In this document: piece after piece, positions 44,199-54,975 of the stretch
How positions within the stretch are numbered: position 1 is the first letter of the stretch
Layout of the letters: each line of letters begins with the position of its first letter
Source: Platycnemis pennipes
Lineage: Eukaryota; Arthropoda; Insecta; Odonata; Platycnemididae
Length of the DNA stretch: 64,000 bases
Direction of reading: 5' to 3'
Assembly: GCA_933228895.1 (NCBI GenBank)
Contig: OW121850.1
Location: 32,125,773 to 32,189,772 of the forward strand
The notes under the pieces: generated by a model
Told to the model about the DNA's origin: nothing
Seen by the model: the letters and a program-made list of their open reading frames with translations, nothing else
Database searches by the model: none
Position numbers and translations under genes: made by a program

Positions 44199-46775
44199 CT
44201 GAAGCCTCAGCGGTCGTCATCATTAGGAATCATTGTTCCCCAGATGAGTCACATGCAGGAAAAAGGACGGGCCAGGCGAATAAAATTACAGAAAATGTGC
44301 TTAAATATTATGGAATCGTAAGAGATAAAAAAAGCAATAGATCAATATTACATTAATTAATTTTTTTATGGAATTACACGAGATAATTTAGAAGCATAGT
44401 GGTAGCGACTGTATTGATGGAAGTGAAGATAATTTTTTAAGAAGAGGATTAATTGACATTCAGCGGGTGGGCTAAAAATATCTCTGCTGGAGGTATAATG
44501 GAGAGTTGAAGTTATAATCCTAATATGCTGGCTAACAAAATGTCGCAGGGAAGAGAAGAAGATAGTATGTGTGTGAACATTTATAAGGACAAAAACGGAC
44601 GCTCCTGCAAGAAAACATAAAATACTTCTTGGATGGATTGGAGAAGGAAGAGGTGATGGGGAGACTAGAACAAGGAATGACTGTGGTGAGGAAGCAGTAA
44701 CTTTTTGGGAGAAAATGCAAGGAAATCACAAATATATGGATAGGCTCAATGGTACCACATCTTTATGGAGGTTTTTAAGAGTATTACATGGATGTAGACT
44801 TAAGTGCCATATAAACAGGGAGAAATAAATTAGTGTATATTACAGCGTGTCATGAATCCAGTAAAATGATAGGTTGCCATTGTGTTTTATAGTTGATCAG
44901 GTGCGGATGCAACATATTTCAATGCTAATGGAACACCAATGGTGCGCTAATATCTGAGTACTTTAATGCTTAGGATGCTTTTTATTATAATTATTTTAAT
45001 ATATATTGCACGGACGCTAAAATGGTCGTGAAAATGACTCTTGTGGACTATGGTATGGTGTAAAATCAAAATTTTGATACATTGGAGATGAAAGTGTTGA
45101 ATACCTTAGGCGCAGATAGGAGGACAAAATACGGTAAAATTGAGGAATTCAACTGGTCAGTAATGATCTTTTCTACATTCTGCCCATCGATTTAGCACTC
45201 ATCTCATATCAAGGCATCTATTCACAGAGGAATTGAAAAGAGTATTGAGAATAAGTTGAAAAAAAGGCCGAATTTCGTTATAGATCTAAGTTAATGTTAA
45301 CCTTTTATTATAAGCAGGACGAACAAGATGAGACATTTTAACATCATAGCCGTAAGAGGATGATGCAATTTTTTTATGCCATACCATTTAAAATCGATTT
45401 AAAAATATTTTTAATTGTTTAAAATGTAGGTTTACTCCCGAGACGTAACTTCTAATGTCAACTGAGTGGAACTTTAGAAGTTTTGACTGAGGAAATAAAA
45501 ACGTATTTCTGGATTAAATGAAGAATGCCTTGATGAGCCACAAAATAATTAGGAATATAGAAAATTAACGGAAATACCTATATAAAATTGACATACCAAA
45601 GCAGCTATGTAAAAATTGGTTTATATCTACGAAAATAACTTAAAATAATTTGGTAACGTAAGCTCTACTTTGCGATGAAAGGCGAACGAGAGTCAAACGG
45701 TTAATTTTGAATGCGTACCCACCTATTTAGGTTTAGAAGCTTATATGTACACTACTTATACTTCCGTTACTGTCGTATTCAGTGCTAATACTTAGAAGCA
45801 CAAGATGAGACAAAGAAGAGAAATTCCAGAGAAGACTCGAGGGGAGACTATTGTTAGCTAAATGAGTCGACCTTCATGGAAGTTTTGAAGGGAGAAATTC
45901 ATGATAGAAAGATAAACCAGTGAAAACAATCCTTGAAATAATTTTTTTTTATCAGGCAATAATTAAATGCTGAGCGCAGATTTTTGCAGCGCGCATCCTT
46001 CCCAAAGGTCGATATCGGGAAGCGAGAATCCACGTTTACGTGTCAATAGAAGCCGTATTATCATGCATAAGATAATTGACTGTAGGTATATCTTCGGGCA
46101 TCAATTGATTATAAGATTTCGCCCCTTCCTACCCCGCCTTTGAGCTTGCTGGTCTCACATGATCCTTCTCAACTGTTAACCAACTTGCGTCAGAGGGAAG
46201 CGAGACGGGCTGGGATCTATAGGCTTTTTGGGAACTTTCCTGGGACATGTTCACAGAGGAGTCACTTCCAGTTGGCGCTGAGGGTAAATGCTGTCGACGC
46301 AATTCAGGTTTGACGGTGCTTTTTTCAAACTAGATCCTTTTCCCGTATCAATAAAAGATTTTGAAGACATTCTTCTGTACTACATATTACGAAAACCTCG
46401 CTTTGACCGTAACGTATTTTACAATCATACATTACTAATCGAAATACTTTTTTTTGGAAGGGGTGGAGCCGGAAATTGGTCGATAAGGAAATTTAGAAAA
46501 AAACTTGCTTACTGTCGATTGTGTTTATCTTGAATCCGTGAGCTTGATCTCAATTCCCTCGCAAACAAGAGAAATTGATTTCATTTTGCTCTTCGCTACA
46601 ATGAATACCTCGATTAACGTAATTAGAAATAAATTTCGTTCAGTTCAGCGAAGTTCAGGGGCATAACTAGGGGCGCACTTCATGATTCGTAATCAAGAAA
46701 TTTAGGTAAGGGTAACAGCCACAGAAGTCCGATCAGTTCGGTGCCCGATTCGCAAATCAAAGACCCACTTCGTAT
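44199..46775. other. Unassigned AT-rich DNA
   Basis: Over 2.5 kb without a recognisable gene, RNA or repeat; only frames of 65-81 codons without domains. Confidence 0.4.
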
Positions 46776-46779
46776 CCCA

Positions 46780-46920
46780 TCGTCGGTCCTTATAATTTAG
46801 CATAATATAGCAAGCGCATGTCTGGCACCATTTATTTTTCCGCTTTGTATGAACTTGATTTCGCGTTACCCTCTTCCATACACCCTCGAGATGGCTTGTA
46901 AGGTAGTCAGTTGATTTGGA
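46780..46920 (+). mobile_element. LINE-B 3' end, decayed
   Basis: CACCCTCGAGATGGCTTGTA and the preceding CCTCTTCCATA match the family stem-loop region poorly but in order. Confidence 0.4.
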
Positions 46921-47559
46921 TATATCATTTGGCTGCATATTTCTAGAGGGTAAGTAGTGTTTTTTTTCACCCCTCGTCACACACTATAGATACTTCACTG
47001 ATACAGATGCAGGCGTGAGTCTTTGTTTTTCGGAGGCAATTTTACCCGGAGAATTATATGCACAGATTGAAGTAGCGTCAAGCCGCAGAAAACATGATTG
47101 AACGTGTTCAAACAGAACAAGTGCAGTCTACCGTGCCAGAAATTAATTATAATAAATGCCATTCAGTCATTTCATTACAGATCCGTCAATTTGATATAAA
47201 TTCGTCGAAATATTCCATCAGTTAGCCTCTTGCACCTTCACATTGTTGAAATAATTAATTTTAAAAATAGCTTAAATTTCGTCATACGAATCATTTAAAT
47301 TAGAGAATATGCTTTCCTAAATCTGTGGAATTAATTTTTACAATCTCAGGGGTATTGTTGTTTCAAAGTTTTATCATATTTCTACCAACATATTAATTTT
47401 AAATTAGTTGATGTATTCGCATTCAAGATTCACTCTCTCCGCGAAGATAAGGCGCCACACCTTACCCCCGAAGACTAAAGGGTAGTATCTTGGAGTTATC
47501 TTGGGCAATGGTGTAAAGATGAGTTTGCGAAGGCAAGCGAAACTCCCATCTTCTGCAGG
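46921..47559. other. Unassigned AT-rich DNA
   Basis: No gene or repeat was recognised. Confidence 0.4.
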
Positions 47560-48066
47560 TATCAGGTGTTATCCGAGGACGACGCCGAGGTTCCTGCAGC
47601 CAGCCCCGCCTCCGCTCCCCGGAGAGCTCCACAGAAGAAGAACCGTGAGTGTGGGAATTGGAGGATCCTGTTAGTAATAGGTAGCAGTAAGGTCCGTCGC
47701 GTGATGGCCCCATTGCGAGGAAGAGCGGGCCTCGAGGGAGTGAGCCAGCGTCTGACGGTCTGGTGCATTCCTCGTGATGGTGTTCCCCATGTCGGGAGGA
47801 GCGGTTTGAGGCAAATGATCAAGGGCTGCGGGTTGTGGCTGTCGCAGGTCTAAATGGTGCTATAGATCCGAAGAGATTCTCCATTCCCTCAGGGAAATAA
47901 ACTCCGAGGCGAAACGAGAAAGCGCCACAAAGTTGGCCGAAATGACACTCAAAATTTGCATCCCCGAGGATCGATCGGGGGCCTCTCGTTCAGAGACGAG
48001 TGGAAGGTATTAACGAGAGGCTCCGATAACTCTTGTAAAGATATAGGAGCCAACTTCGTTGACCTT
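47560..48066 (+). pseudogene. SGNH/GDSL-type esterase ORF of a LINE, broken
   Basis: The frame 47566-47853 begins with an acidic, Pro/Ala-rich segment, then WRILLVIGSSKVRRV, resembling the first block (GDS/GSS) of SGNH hydrolases found in ORF1 of some CR1-group LINEs. Downstream, in other frames, VEGINERLR and IGANFVDLWSML match the later helix-plus-FVDLW stretch of those proteins. The final catalytic D-x-x-H block is not visible, because a SINE begins at 48081. Stops and frameshifts show it is dead. Assignment rests on short motifs. Confidence 0.45.
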
Positions 48067-48069
48067 TGG

Positions 48070-48080
48070 TCGATGCTTCG
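48070..48080. repeat. SINE target-site duplication, left
   Basis: TCGATGCTTCG; the right copy TCGATTCTTCG at 48416-48426 has one difference. Confidence 0.8.
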
Positions 48081-48415
48081 AGTTAGTTAGTTATTTAGAG
48101 TAGGCGACCGACAGCTGAGGTCATTTGCGCCATAAAGGATAGGTGGATAATTGGGTAATGGTAGGAGTGTTCAGGGAACGGAGGAAGGGTGGAGAGAAAC
48201 CCGGCGTCGGCATCAGTCTACTCTTAACGAAAGGCGCCAAGGGGACCACGGCTTAACGTCCCTTCCGACGGACGGAGTACTGAACTTGAAATTCCCTCCA
48301 CTAGGCACTCAAGTGGGGACCGGATTTCCACTAAAAAATCCACCACTGCGGGAATCAAACCCGGGCCCTTGGGATGGGAGGCCAGTACTCTAGCCACCAC
48401 ACCAACCCGATTCCC
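48081..48415 (-). mobile_element. tRNA-derived SINE, family 1, complete
   Basis: Reverse complement of the 38646-38971 type. The tail at the left is AGTTAGTTAGTTA, and the head at the right has GTGGCTAGAGTACTGGCC and the box B GGTTTGATTCCC. Duplications of 11 bp (one mismatch) flank it. It is inserted at the end of the esterase-like pseudogene. Confidence 0.92.
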
Positions 48416-48549
48416 TCGATTCTTCGATCGCTTAGGAACACCCTGAATCGTTCTTGCGCTTAGTACGAGACCGAGACAACCAAGTGTGAAGTTTTTTGAA
48501 GGGATGTTATTTCTCTACTATTAGGAAGTCAGAAGTCAGCTAACAACTG

Positions 48550-48889
48550 TCGAAGAATGATGAAGATAAAATGGATCCATCGAGTGACAAACGAAGAAGT
48601 CTTAAGAAGAGTGGGGGAGAAGGGATATCTACTGAAAACCTTAAAAAGAAGAAGGGACAACTTAATCGGCCATATATTGAGGCACGATGGCCTAATGAAG
48701 ACAATCGTCGAGGGAAAAGTGAACGGGAATATTGGAAAAGGCAGGCCTCGTATGAGATACATGGAACAGGTTGTGAGGGATGTAAAAGAGAAGAATTACG
48801 TCACAATGAAAAGGTTGGCCGACAGGGAAATAGAGTGAAAAGCTGCGTCAAACCAATCGTAGGATTGTTGACCAATGATGATGATGATC
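48550..48889 (+). mobile_element. LINE-A 3' fragment, best-preserved tail
   Basis: A 93-codon frame (48557-48838) reads MMKIKWIHRVTNEEVLRRVG, LLKTLKRRRDNLIGHILRHD, then GKGRPRMRYMEQVVRDVKEKNY and ADREIE. The 3' end is CAATCGTAGGATTG, TTGACC, and ATGATGATGATGAT. 5' truncated only; the overlapping longer frame is a shadow. Confidence 0.9.
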
Positions 48890-49973
48890 AGGTAATTAGT
48901 TTAGCTCACAAAATAAAGTACAGGTTGACATTCAAAAATCTGGCCATCGATAATGCGGTTCCTTCATTTTTCGACTTTGATTTCGTAACGCATTTCCAAA
49001 TTTATCGCGGTGAAGCGTCACCGTTTTCTATATGTGTTGTTTTTATTGATGGCACTGCAGTCGATAATTTTTGTAGGTACTAGTTGGTACAGCATTGTTT
49101 AAAGTGCTACCCAGTAAATGGGAAACTTATAATGACATTCTCGTTTTTAAAGAAAACCTCCCCATACCGGTTACCTTGTGTTAAATATTTGTACAGGTTG
49201 TGATTTTCTGTTAAATATATACAGCGCATATAACCATCGAAAATCCGCCTAAAGTTAGGTCCAAAGGTGTCCGCATTTTTTAATGCCAACCTGTAGCTGA
49301 ATTTCACCACCTCCTCAAATCACTAATGCAGATATATCTTTAGGGCCAGAAATCTGACTAAAAAAACCACCATGAGATAAAATATTCCCAAAATCGTTTA
49401 CAAATTATAACGGCCCAATAATCACTGCAAGAATAGAATAAATAGACGCGGAAGAGTTTTAAATTCGTGGATAATCAAAATTGTAACTTTGATAGTAAAA
49501 ATCTGGTGCTCTATCAAAAGTAAATTCAGCGAAAATAATCTTAATTTAAAAACATCATATGCCATCAGGTATAAGCTCATTCCTACATCCCATTCCGTTT
49601 AATTAACAGTAAAATATTTGATTTAGTTTCTAAGAGACTGATGGCAAGATAAAATTGAAGGCCAAAATTCACATTATTCTGTAGGGAAAAGCATTATGTT
49701 TTTAGCAGTTACTGTGTATAACTAGTCATAAGTAGGCAATGTAATAGGTAAAAGAGGAAATTTTAATTTAAAATCGGATGGTAGAACGATACGACATATC
49801 TATCTATGTAAGAAGTCTCACTGAATATCCTCGAGTAGCTTTCTACATATTTTTTTCTATTTCTAGTTGAGATAAAAATAAAGTTGAATAATGGTAAACC
49901 ATTTATTACCCAAAACCAGAGTGGTACGATAGAAAGTATGCTAACTAAAGAAAAATAAACAGTTTAAAGGTAC
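48890..49973. other. Unassigned AT-rich DNA
   Basis: No gene or repeat was recognised. Confidence 0.4.
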
Positions 49974-50251
49974 TAGCGAAGGAGTCCTAAGAAGGGTGGG
50001 AGCAAAGAGTAGACTTGAAAATTTTCAAAACGAAAATGATACAGGTTAAGACATATCTTGAGACATAAAGGAAGACCTCACATGAGAGGTATGTAGCAAA
50101 TTGTTAAGGGTGTGAAATTGAAGAAATAAATGAATATGACAATAAAATAATATAATAATAAAATAATATAATAATTAATACTTATAGGAGAATACAGTGG
50201 ATAACGGCATCAAATCAAACATAGGATTGTTAACTTATGATGGAGATGAAC
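49974..50251 (+). mobile_element. LINE-A 3' fragment with an AT repeat inside
   Basis: GAAGGAGTCCTAAGAAGGGT (EGVLRRVG), a broken middle, then an inserted AATAAAATAATATAAT-type repeat (about 50136-50180), and the end ATAGGATTGTTAACTTATG close to the family palindrome. Old copy. Confidence 0.65.
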
Positions 50252-51320
50252 AGTTACGCTCAAGGAGTGGCGATGATTCTGATGAAGTTTAAGTCAGAAA
50301 AAAATTTTTAAACCAGGTTATTTATAGCATCATGGCCCGACCATAGAAGAGGTTACTCAGGCAAATAATCGCCTAGTAAAGGTGGTCGCATATTTTGAGT
50401 ACTCGTCTATTTATAGACAATTTTCGAGACAAAAATGGCTGAATAAGAGGCGAAAAAATACGTTTATACCAGTACAAAAATGTGATTCATAGCTAGCCTA
50501 CTAACGAAAGAGTGAAGAAATTTTTAATATATTTTACTTTCATACAAATTTTATGCTTTTATTTTTCAACTAAAGTTAATTAGAGTCACTCTGTTTGGTG
50601 AGAGAGAAAAAAGCGGATTTCTCGAAAAAATGGGAACTTTAACGTAATTAAGTTTTTTCCCATAAGATTTACCCATTATTTTTTTAATTATTTTAAATTT
50701 ATGTTGAAATTTCACATCAATTTTGCAGATAATACACAAAAATGGGTTGATTCAGTGATCACTTGGATAAACTAATGGTAGTGAGGACTTGATCATTTTA
50801 TTTGCAATGAATTTAATCCCCACTTTTTATTCTTATTGTTGCCACAATGCTACCTAAATCCAGATATTCTGGATAACACTTTTCTTGGCTCTTAAATCCA
50901 AGATCAGTCTTGTTGTGAAAATAAACGCCTTTGATAAATGATTAAATTTCATTTTCCGACAATGAGTATTTTTTTGGAGAATCGAGTTCTGAAGTTTAGC
51001 AACTGTTAGTGTGGCAGTCATAGAGCCGATTAATCTCTTTTAACATTTGGAGAAACGTAATCTTTCATTCTCTAAATTTTATCACAATCTTCATCCTAAA
51101 AATCAGTAACCTCTTCATCTTCAACGAAATGATCGCGATACACAAACTAGACATGATTTTCTCCAATTCCTCGAGTAGTAAAATGGTAATATTCTGTGCA
51201 ACGGGTAGGAATTTGTTTAATCGACTAATAATGCGTAATTCGTGCGTAAAAGTGGAGTCCTTGGGTATTTCAAAGAAATGAGTCTTTTTAAGTATTATTA
51301 GCCATCATAAAGATTTTTAC
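50252..51320. other. Unassigned AT-rich DNA
   Basis: No gene or repeat was recognised. Confidence 0.4.
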
Positions 51321-51600
51321 ACGGGGTCGTGGTGGCCTAGTGAATAAGGCGCTGATCTACTGAACGAAGGGTACCGCGTTCCTTTCTGGCCTCCCCACCT
51401 AAAATTTGTGATTTCGAACGATACTCACAAAGTCGTTGCGATTCAATTTTCTGCGTGTCAAAACTTCGTAGGAAATTGCAGGTGGCACAGGGAAAGGAAC
51501 TGGTCCCCTTACCCTAAATGTGTGATTTCACACGACAATGGCTTAGTATGCGGTGAGCTCTATTTTTTTAGAGGTTTTTACGTAGACTTAAGGTGGATAG
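51321..51600 (+). mobile_element. tRNA-like SINE, family 2
   Basis: The head GGGTCGTGGTGGCCTAGTGA carries a box A-like stretch, and GGTACCGCGTTC is half of a box B that is broken after TTC. The body up to the pogo element has two TGTGATTTCxxACGA segments. It is not a tRNA gene because the box B and acceptor stem are incomplete. Confidence 0.5.
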
Positions 51601-51632
51601 AGAACAGAAGCCCCGCGGAGTAGGGTAAAGGG

Positions 51633-52040
51633 GGGTGAATCGGACCAGCGGGTGAATAGGAACGCTTTTCAAAAAGTGCGCTCAGACCCGAAACGGTATC
51701 ACTTGAGACTGACTACGTTTTAGGAATTGCTTCTTTGTAATCTTGTCCTTCTAGTAGAGTGAAAACGAGAACTCGACGACTGAATTTAAGCAAATGATAC
51801 TCTGTCGAATGGAAGCCTACCATACGAGAGAGGTGTGAAATTGGGTATTTAGAAAACCTCGTATAGGTTCAAAGTAAGGTGACATTGTAGCGCTTACTCA
51901 GATTTCAAGTTTTTCTTTCCTGAAAGGAAATCTAATACCATAGCTGCCAAATTAGGTTACTTTGCTGAGCCTTGTATGAATATCGGAGTTACCAAACATG
52001 ATACAAAATCATATTACTTAGTCGGGTGAAAAGGACCAGC
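51633..52040 (+). repeat. Left subterminal GGTGAATxGGACCA repeats
   Basis: Besides the terminus (51634-51648), related copies are GGGTGAATAGGAACG (51650-51664) and CGGGTGAAAAGGACCAGC (52023-52040). Confidence 0.7.
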
Positions 52041-52811
52041 ACGCGCAGGAGTTCAGTTCCAAGCCGCTGGTCGAGGGTGAAGCCTTGAACAAGTTGTACT
52101 CAACTGACACATGGAAAAATTCCTTCTGCTACTGAAAAGTAAGTAGATATACAACTAATATTGATAAATTGCTTACTTACACTTAATGTTTTACATTAAA
52201 AACATCAAATGTTTATAAGAATGTTTGAGCGAAAGTGGCTAAAAATTTGTTTTTAGGCCATACTCTTTTATTTAAGTATTATAAGAAGTTTAATGGAATA
52301 AACCTATTTTAATGCTGTTCTATATCACGTTATAGATATTTACTACGTATAACGAGGAGGAGGAAAGAGATTTTCCCCGTCATAGAGGTGAATTATTACG
52401 GCGACGAGCACGATTTACAGGCTGAGCGAGAGGTAAGCTACCTTCGTTTGATGTAACATATGTTGTGTACTGTTCCATATATATTAACCAATTATTCGCT
52501 GAAACAATATCATAAAACATACGCATTTCGTGATGGAAATTTATTGTTAATAATTCACATTGAGTTCCATACCTATACATTCTACATTACTCAGTGGTCT
52601 ATATATTCCAATCTGAAAGAAAAGGAGGTGATATAATGTACGTGATAGAGGGATTGCCAGAGTATTAAATATTATATATGGCAACAGAATTAGTTGTGGA
52701 ACGCCTTACAACCTCCTTTTGATAGCGTAACATTAGCAAAATTTCATTTAAAACGTATTTATAAAAGTGATAATTTTCGCTTACCGTTAATGTTTTTCCT
52801 TTTGGATTAAG

Positions 52812-54524
52812 ATGGGGAAGTACCGGCGAAAAACGGAACAGACATGGACAGAGGAGGATATGAGAATGGCGCTGAAAGCTTTCAGAGAGGGAAGAAGCAT
52901 GAGGCATTCTGCCGAACTTTTCAATGTTCCCCGTACTTGCCTCTATCGTAGGATAGTAGCGGATACGGAAAAATTGAAGACAAGAGGGGGGCAAAATGTC
53001 TTCTCAGTGGAAGAAGAGGAAGCATTAATTAGAAGAATTCTTAGGTTATGTGAAATTGGGTTCGGATTGACAAGAGATGATGTCATGAAGGTGGCATATG
53101 AATTTTCCATTGAAAACAACATAAAAAACAATTTCTGTGCGTTAAAAAAACGAGCAGGCAAGGATTGGTTCTTGAATTTTATATCTAGACATCCTTTAAG
53201 TCTTCGAAAACCCGAAGGTTTGTCAGTGGCTCGAGCTGAGGGTTTAAATAAGGAAGATGTAGACGATTTTTTTTCAAAGTTAACTATTTCGATGGCTGAG
53301 GCTGGAGTTATGGATAGGCCCCACCTTATATACAACGTTGACGAAACGGGATGTGTATTAAATAATCGCCAAACCCAAAAGAATGTTGCAAGAACAGGAT
53401 CTAAGGTAGTCATAAAACAGACGTCAGTGGAAAAGGGGGAATTGGTGACAGTTGTTGCGTGCTGCAATGCAAGTGGACATTACATACCACCTTTTGTAAT
53501 TTTTAAGGGGAAAAAGTTCCATAAGGAATGGGAGGATGGATTTCCGTTGGGATCTAAAATTTTTATGTCCGATTCAGGGTGGATAAATGAGGATCTTTTT
53601 TTGGAGTGGCTAAAGCACTTTCAAGCAAACAGGATTCCTGGCCGATGCATTTTAGTCCTCGATGGCCACGCATCACACAAGACTCTTCCTGTTCTACTGT
53701 TCTGTGAAAGGAATGAGATCACTCTCTTATCACTGCCCAGCCACACTACACAAAGGTTGCAACCTCTGGACAGGTCTTTTTTTAAACCATTAAAGACATA
53801 CTACGATATTGAAACAAATGCGTATATGACAGTTTGTAAGGGGGATAGAAAGATGACTAAATTTAATTTTGGTCGGCTTTTTCGAAATGCATGGAGCAAA
53901 GCCGCAACAATCGGCAACGCTGAAAATGGATTCCGATCAACAGGAATATTCCCTCTGAATCCGGGTATCCTGACGGAGTTAGATCTTCATCCTTCTAATC
54001 TCGGAAGCTCACACGCCCCAGAAGAAGCATCAACTCCTTTTTCGACAAATTCATCTTCCGATCAAAAATTAACTGCCAGTCCCTATGAAGAAAGCCAATC
54101 CTCGACATCAACATCTGAGGAATCGTCAAATACTTTGGGTAGGTCTTTCCATAATTTACTACCTACACCAGAAAAAAGAATGAAAGTCAATGTGAAAAGG
54201 TCAAGAAAGCAAATTGCTCAAATACTTACTTCTCCAGCTGTAATAGAAGAAACAAAGCAACGACTGAAGAAACAAAATATTAGGAACGCGAAGGGAACTT
54301 GCAGAAACTTATATGAATCATCTTCAGATAGGGACGGCAATACTGAGAATGGGGAAAACTCAGCTGATGATACGCTTTGTGGCTTCTGCTCCAAGTCTTA
54401 TAATTGTGCGAATTCGTCAAAGTTTAGAGACTGGATTAAGTGCATGAAGTGTAATTGTTGGTACCATGAGCTGTGTGTAGGTGCTAAGGGGCGAGATAAA
54501 TTTACTTGTGGTAAATGTGCTTAA
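52812..54524 (+). CDS. pogo/Tigger-like transposase with C-terminal PHD-like finger
   Basis: 570-aa nuclear transposase, one uninterrupted frame. Residues 11-47 (WTEEDMRMALKAFREG...) form a psq-type helix-turn-helix. Residues about 65-145 (EEEEALIRRI...KDWFLNFISRHP) fit a CENP-B-type HTH. The DDE_1 catalytic domain follows: YNVDETG (D177), LVLDGHASH (D284) and LQPLDRSFF (D320), a D-D(35)D triad of the pogo group. ENGFRSTGIFPLNP is the usual end of the domain. A Ser/Thr-rich linker leads to a C4HC3 finger (about 523-569: CGFC, WIKCMKC, WYHELC, CGKC), as in PHD fingers. The ATG at 52812 follows a TTTTTCCTTTTGGATTAAG stretch that could also be a splice acceptor of a 5' UTR intron. AATAAA lies 160 bases downstream. 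Intact frame, motifs and ends suggest a young element. The same features also occur in domesticated genes, but intact terminal repeats argue for a transposon. Confidence 0.93.
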   Translation: MGKYRRKTEQTWTEEDMRMALKAFREGRSMRHSAELFNVPRTCLYRRIVADTEKLKTRGGQNVFSVEEEEALIRRILRLCEIGFGLTRDDVMKVAYEFSIENNIKNNFCALKKRAGKDWFLNFISRHPLSLRKPEGLSVARAEGLNKEDVDDFFSKLTISMAEAGVMDRPHLIYNVDETGCVLNNRQTQKNVARTGSKVVIKQTSVEKGELVTVVACCNASGHYIPPFVIFKGKKFHKEWEDGFPLGSKIFMSDSGWINEDLFLEWLKHFQANRIPGRCILVLDGHASHKTLPVLLFCERNEITLLSLPSHTTQRLQPLDRSFFKPLKTYYDIETNAYMTVCKGDRKMTKFNFGRLFRNAWSKAATIGNAENGFRSTGIFPLNPGILTELDLHPSNLGSSHAPEEASTPFSTNSSSDQKLTASPYEESQSSTSTSEESSNTLGRSFHNLLPTPEKRMKVNVKRSRKQIAQILTSPAVIEETKQRLKKQNIRNAKGTCRNLYESSSDRDGNTENGENSADDTLCGFCSKSYNCANSSKFRDWIKCMKCNCWYHELCVGAKGRDKFTCGKCA

Positions 54525-54683
54525 TTGTTTGGTAAATTTGTTCTATTTTGTTCTATATGTTCAGATTTGGTCATGTATGTCTATTTGTAAAGTTATGTTT
54601 GACTCTAAGAAGGTGTCGTCGAAATATCTCCAGACTGTACTACATTGTTAAAAGCAATGATGCAAAATTTCAAAATTTTATGG

Positions 54684-54689
54684 AATAAA
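54684..54689 (+). terminator. Polyadenylation signal of pogo-like gene
   Basis: AATAAA, 160 bases after the stop and before the right subterminal repeats. Confidence 0.6.
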
Positions 54690-54723
54690 ACTTAAGAAAA
54701 CTAAAATTTATAACGTCATTTTA

Positions 54724-54787
54724 CTGGTCCGAATCAGTCTCTAATCTGGTCCGATTCGCCCTCCAAGTCGTCGGGCGAATGGGACCA
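54724..54787. repeat. Right subterminal repeats of the pogo element
   Basis: CTGGTCCGAATCAG (54724-54737) and CTGGTCCGATTCGCCC (54746-54761) are in reverse orientation to the left-end repeats; CGGGCGAATGGGACCA (54772-54787) is in direct orientation. Confidence 0.75.
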
Positions 54788-54975
54788 TGCAGTCTCTTGA
54801 AGAAATTGCTCCAGGACCGTTCTATTCAGAGCAACCACGCTGAAAATTGCGTTTTAAACTGGAAAAACATCAAGTCCTTTGCTGATAATGCTTTCAGAAT
54901 GTAACTGTTTACACAAACGAGGAAATCGACGATTTTCCTTTTTGTGGCCCGATTCACCCCCCTTTACCCTACTCC

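Larger units (their letters stand above)
51617..54975 (+). mobile_element. pogo/Tigger-like DNA transposon, potentially autonomous
   Basis: Bases 51617-51647 and 54945-54975 are inverted repeats, 31 bp with one mismatch, of the form GGAG-TA-GGGTAAAG...GAATCGG. The TA at 51621-51622 and 54970-54971 can be read as the TA target duplication of the Tc1/mariner superfamily, though the match also extends 4 bases outside it. Imperfect copies of CGGGTGAATCGGACCA recur subterminally. One intact transposase gene and an AATAAA signal lie inside. Length 3.36 kb. Confidence 0.92.

Noticed and set aside
48571..49083. 170-codon plus-strand frame starting MDPSSDKRRSLKK
   Set aside because: Out-of-frame reading of the LINE-A tail, whose true frame is 48557-48838; it runs on into unique DNA by chance.
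51321..51385. Possible tRNA gene
   Set aside because: Box B is broken after TTC and no acceptor stem is present; a SINE head is more likely.
52943..53467. 174-codon minus-strand frame
   Set aside because: Shadow of the pogo-like transposase gene on the plus strand.
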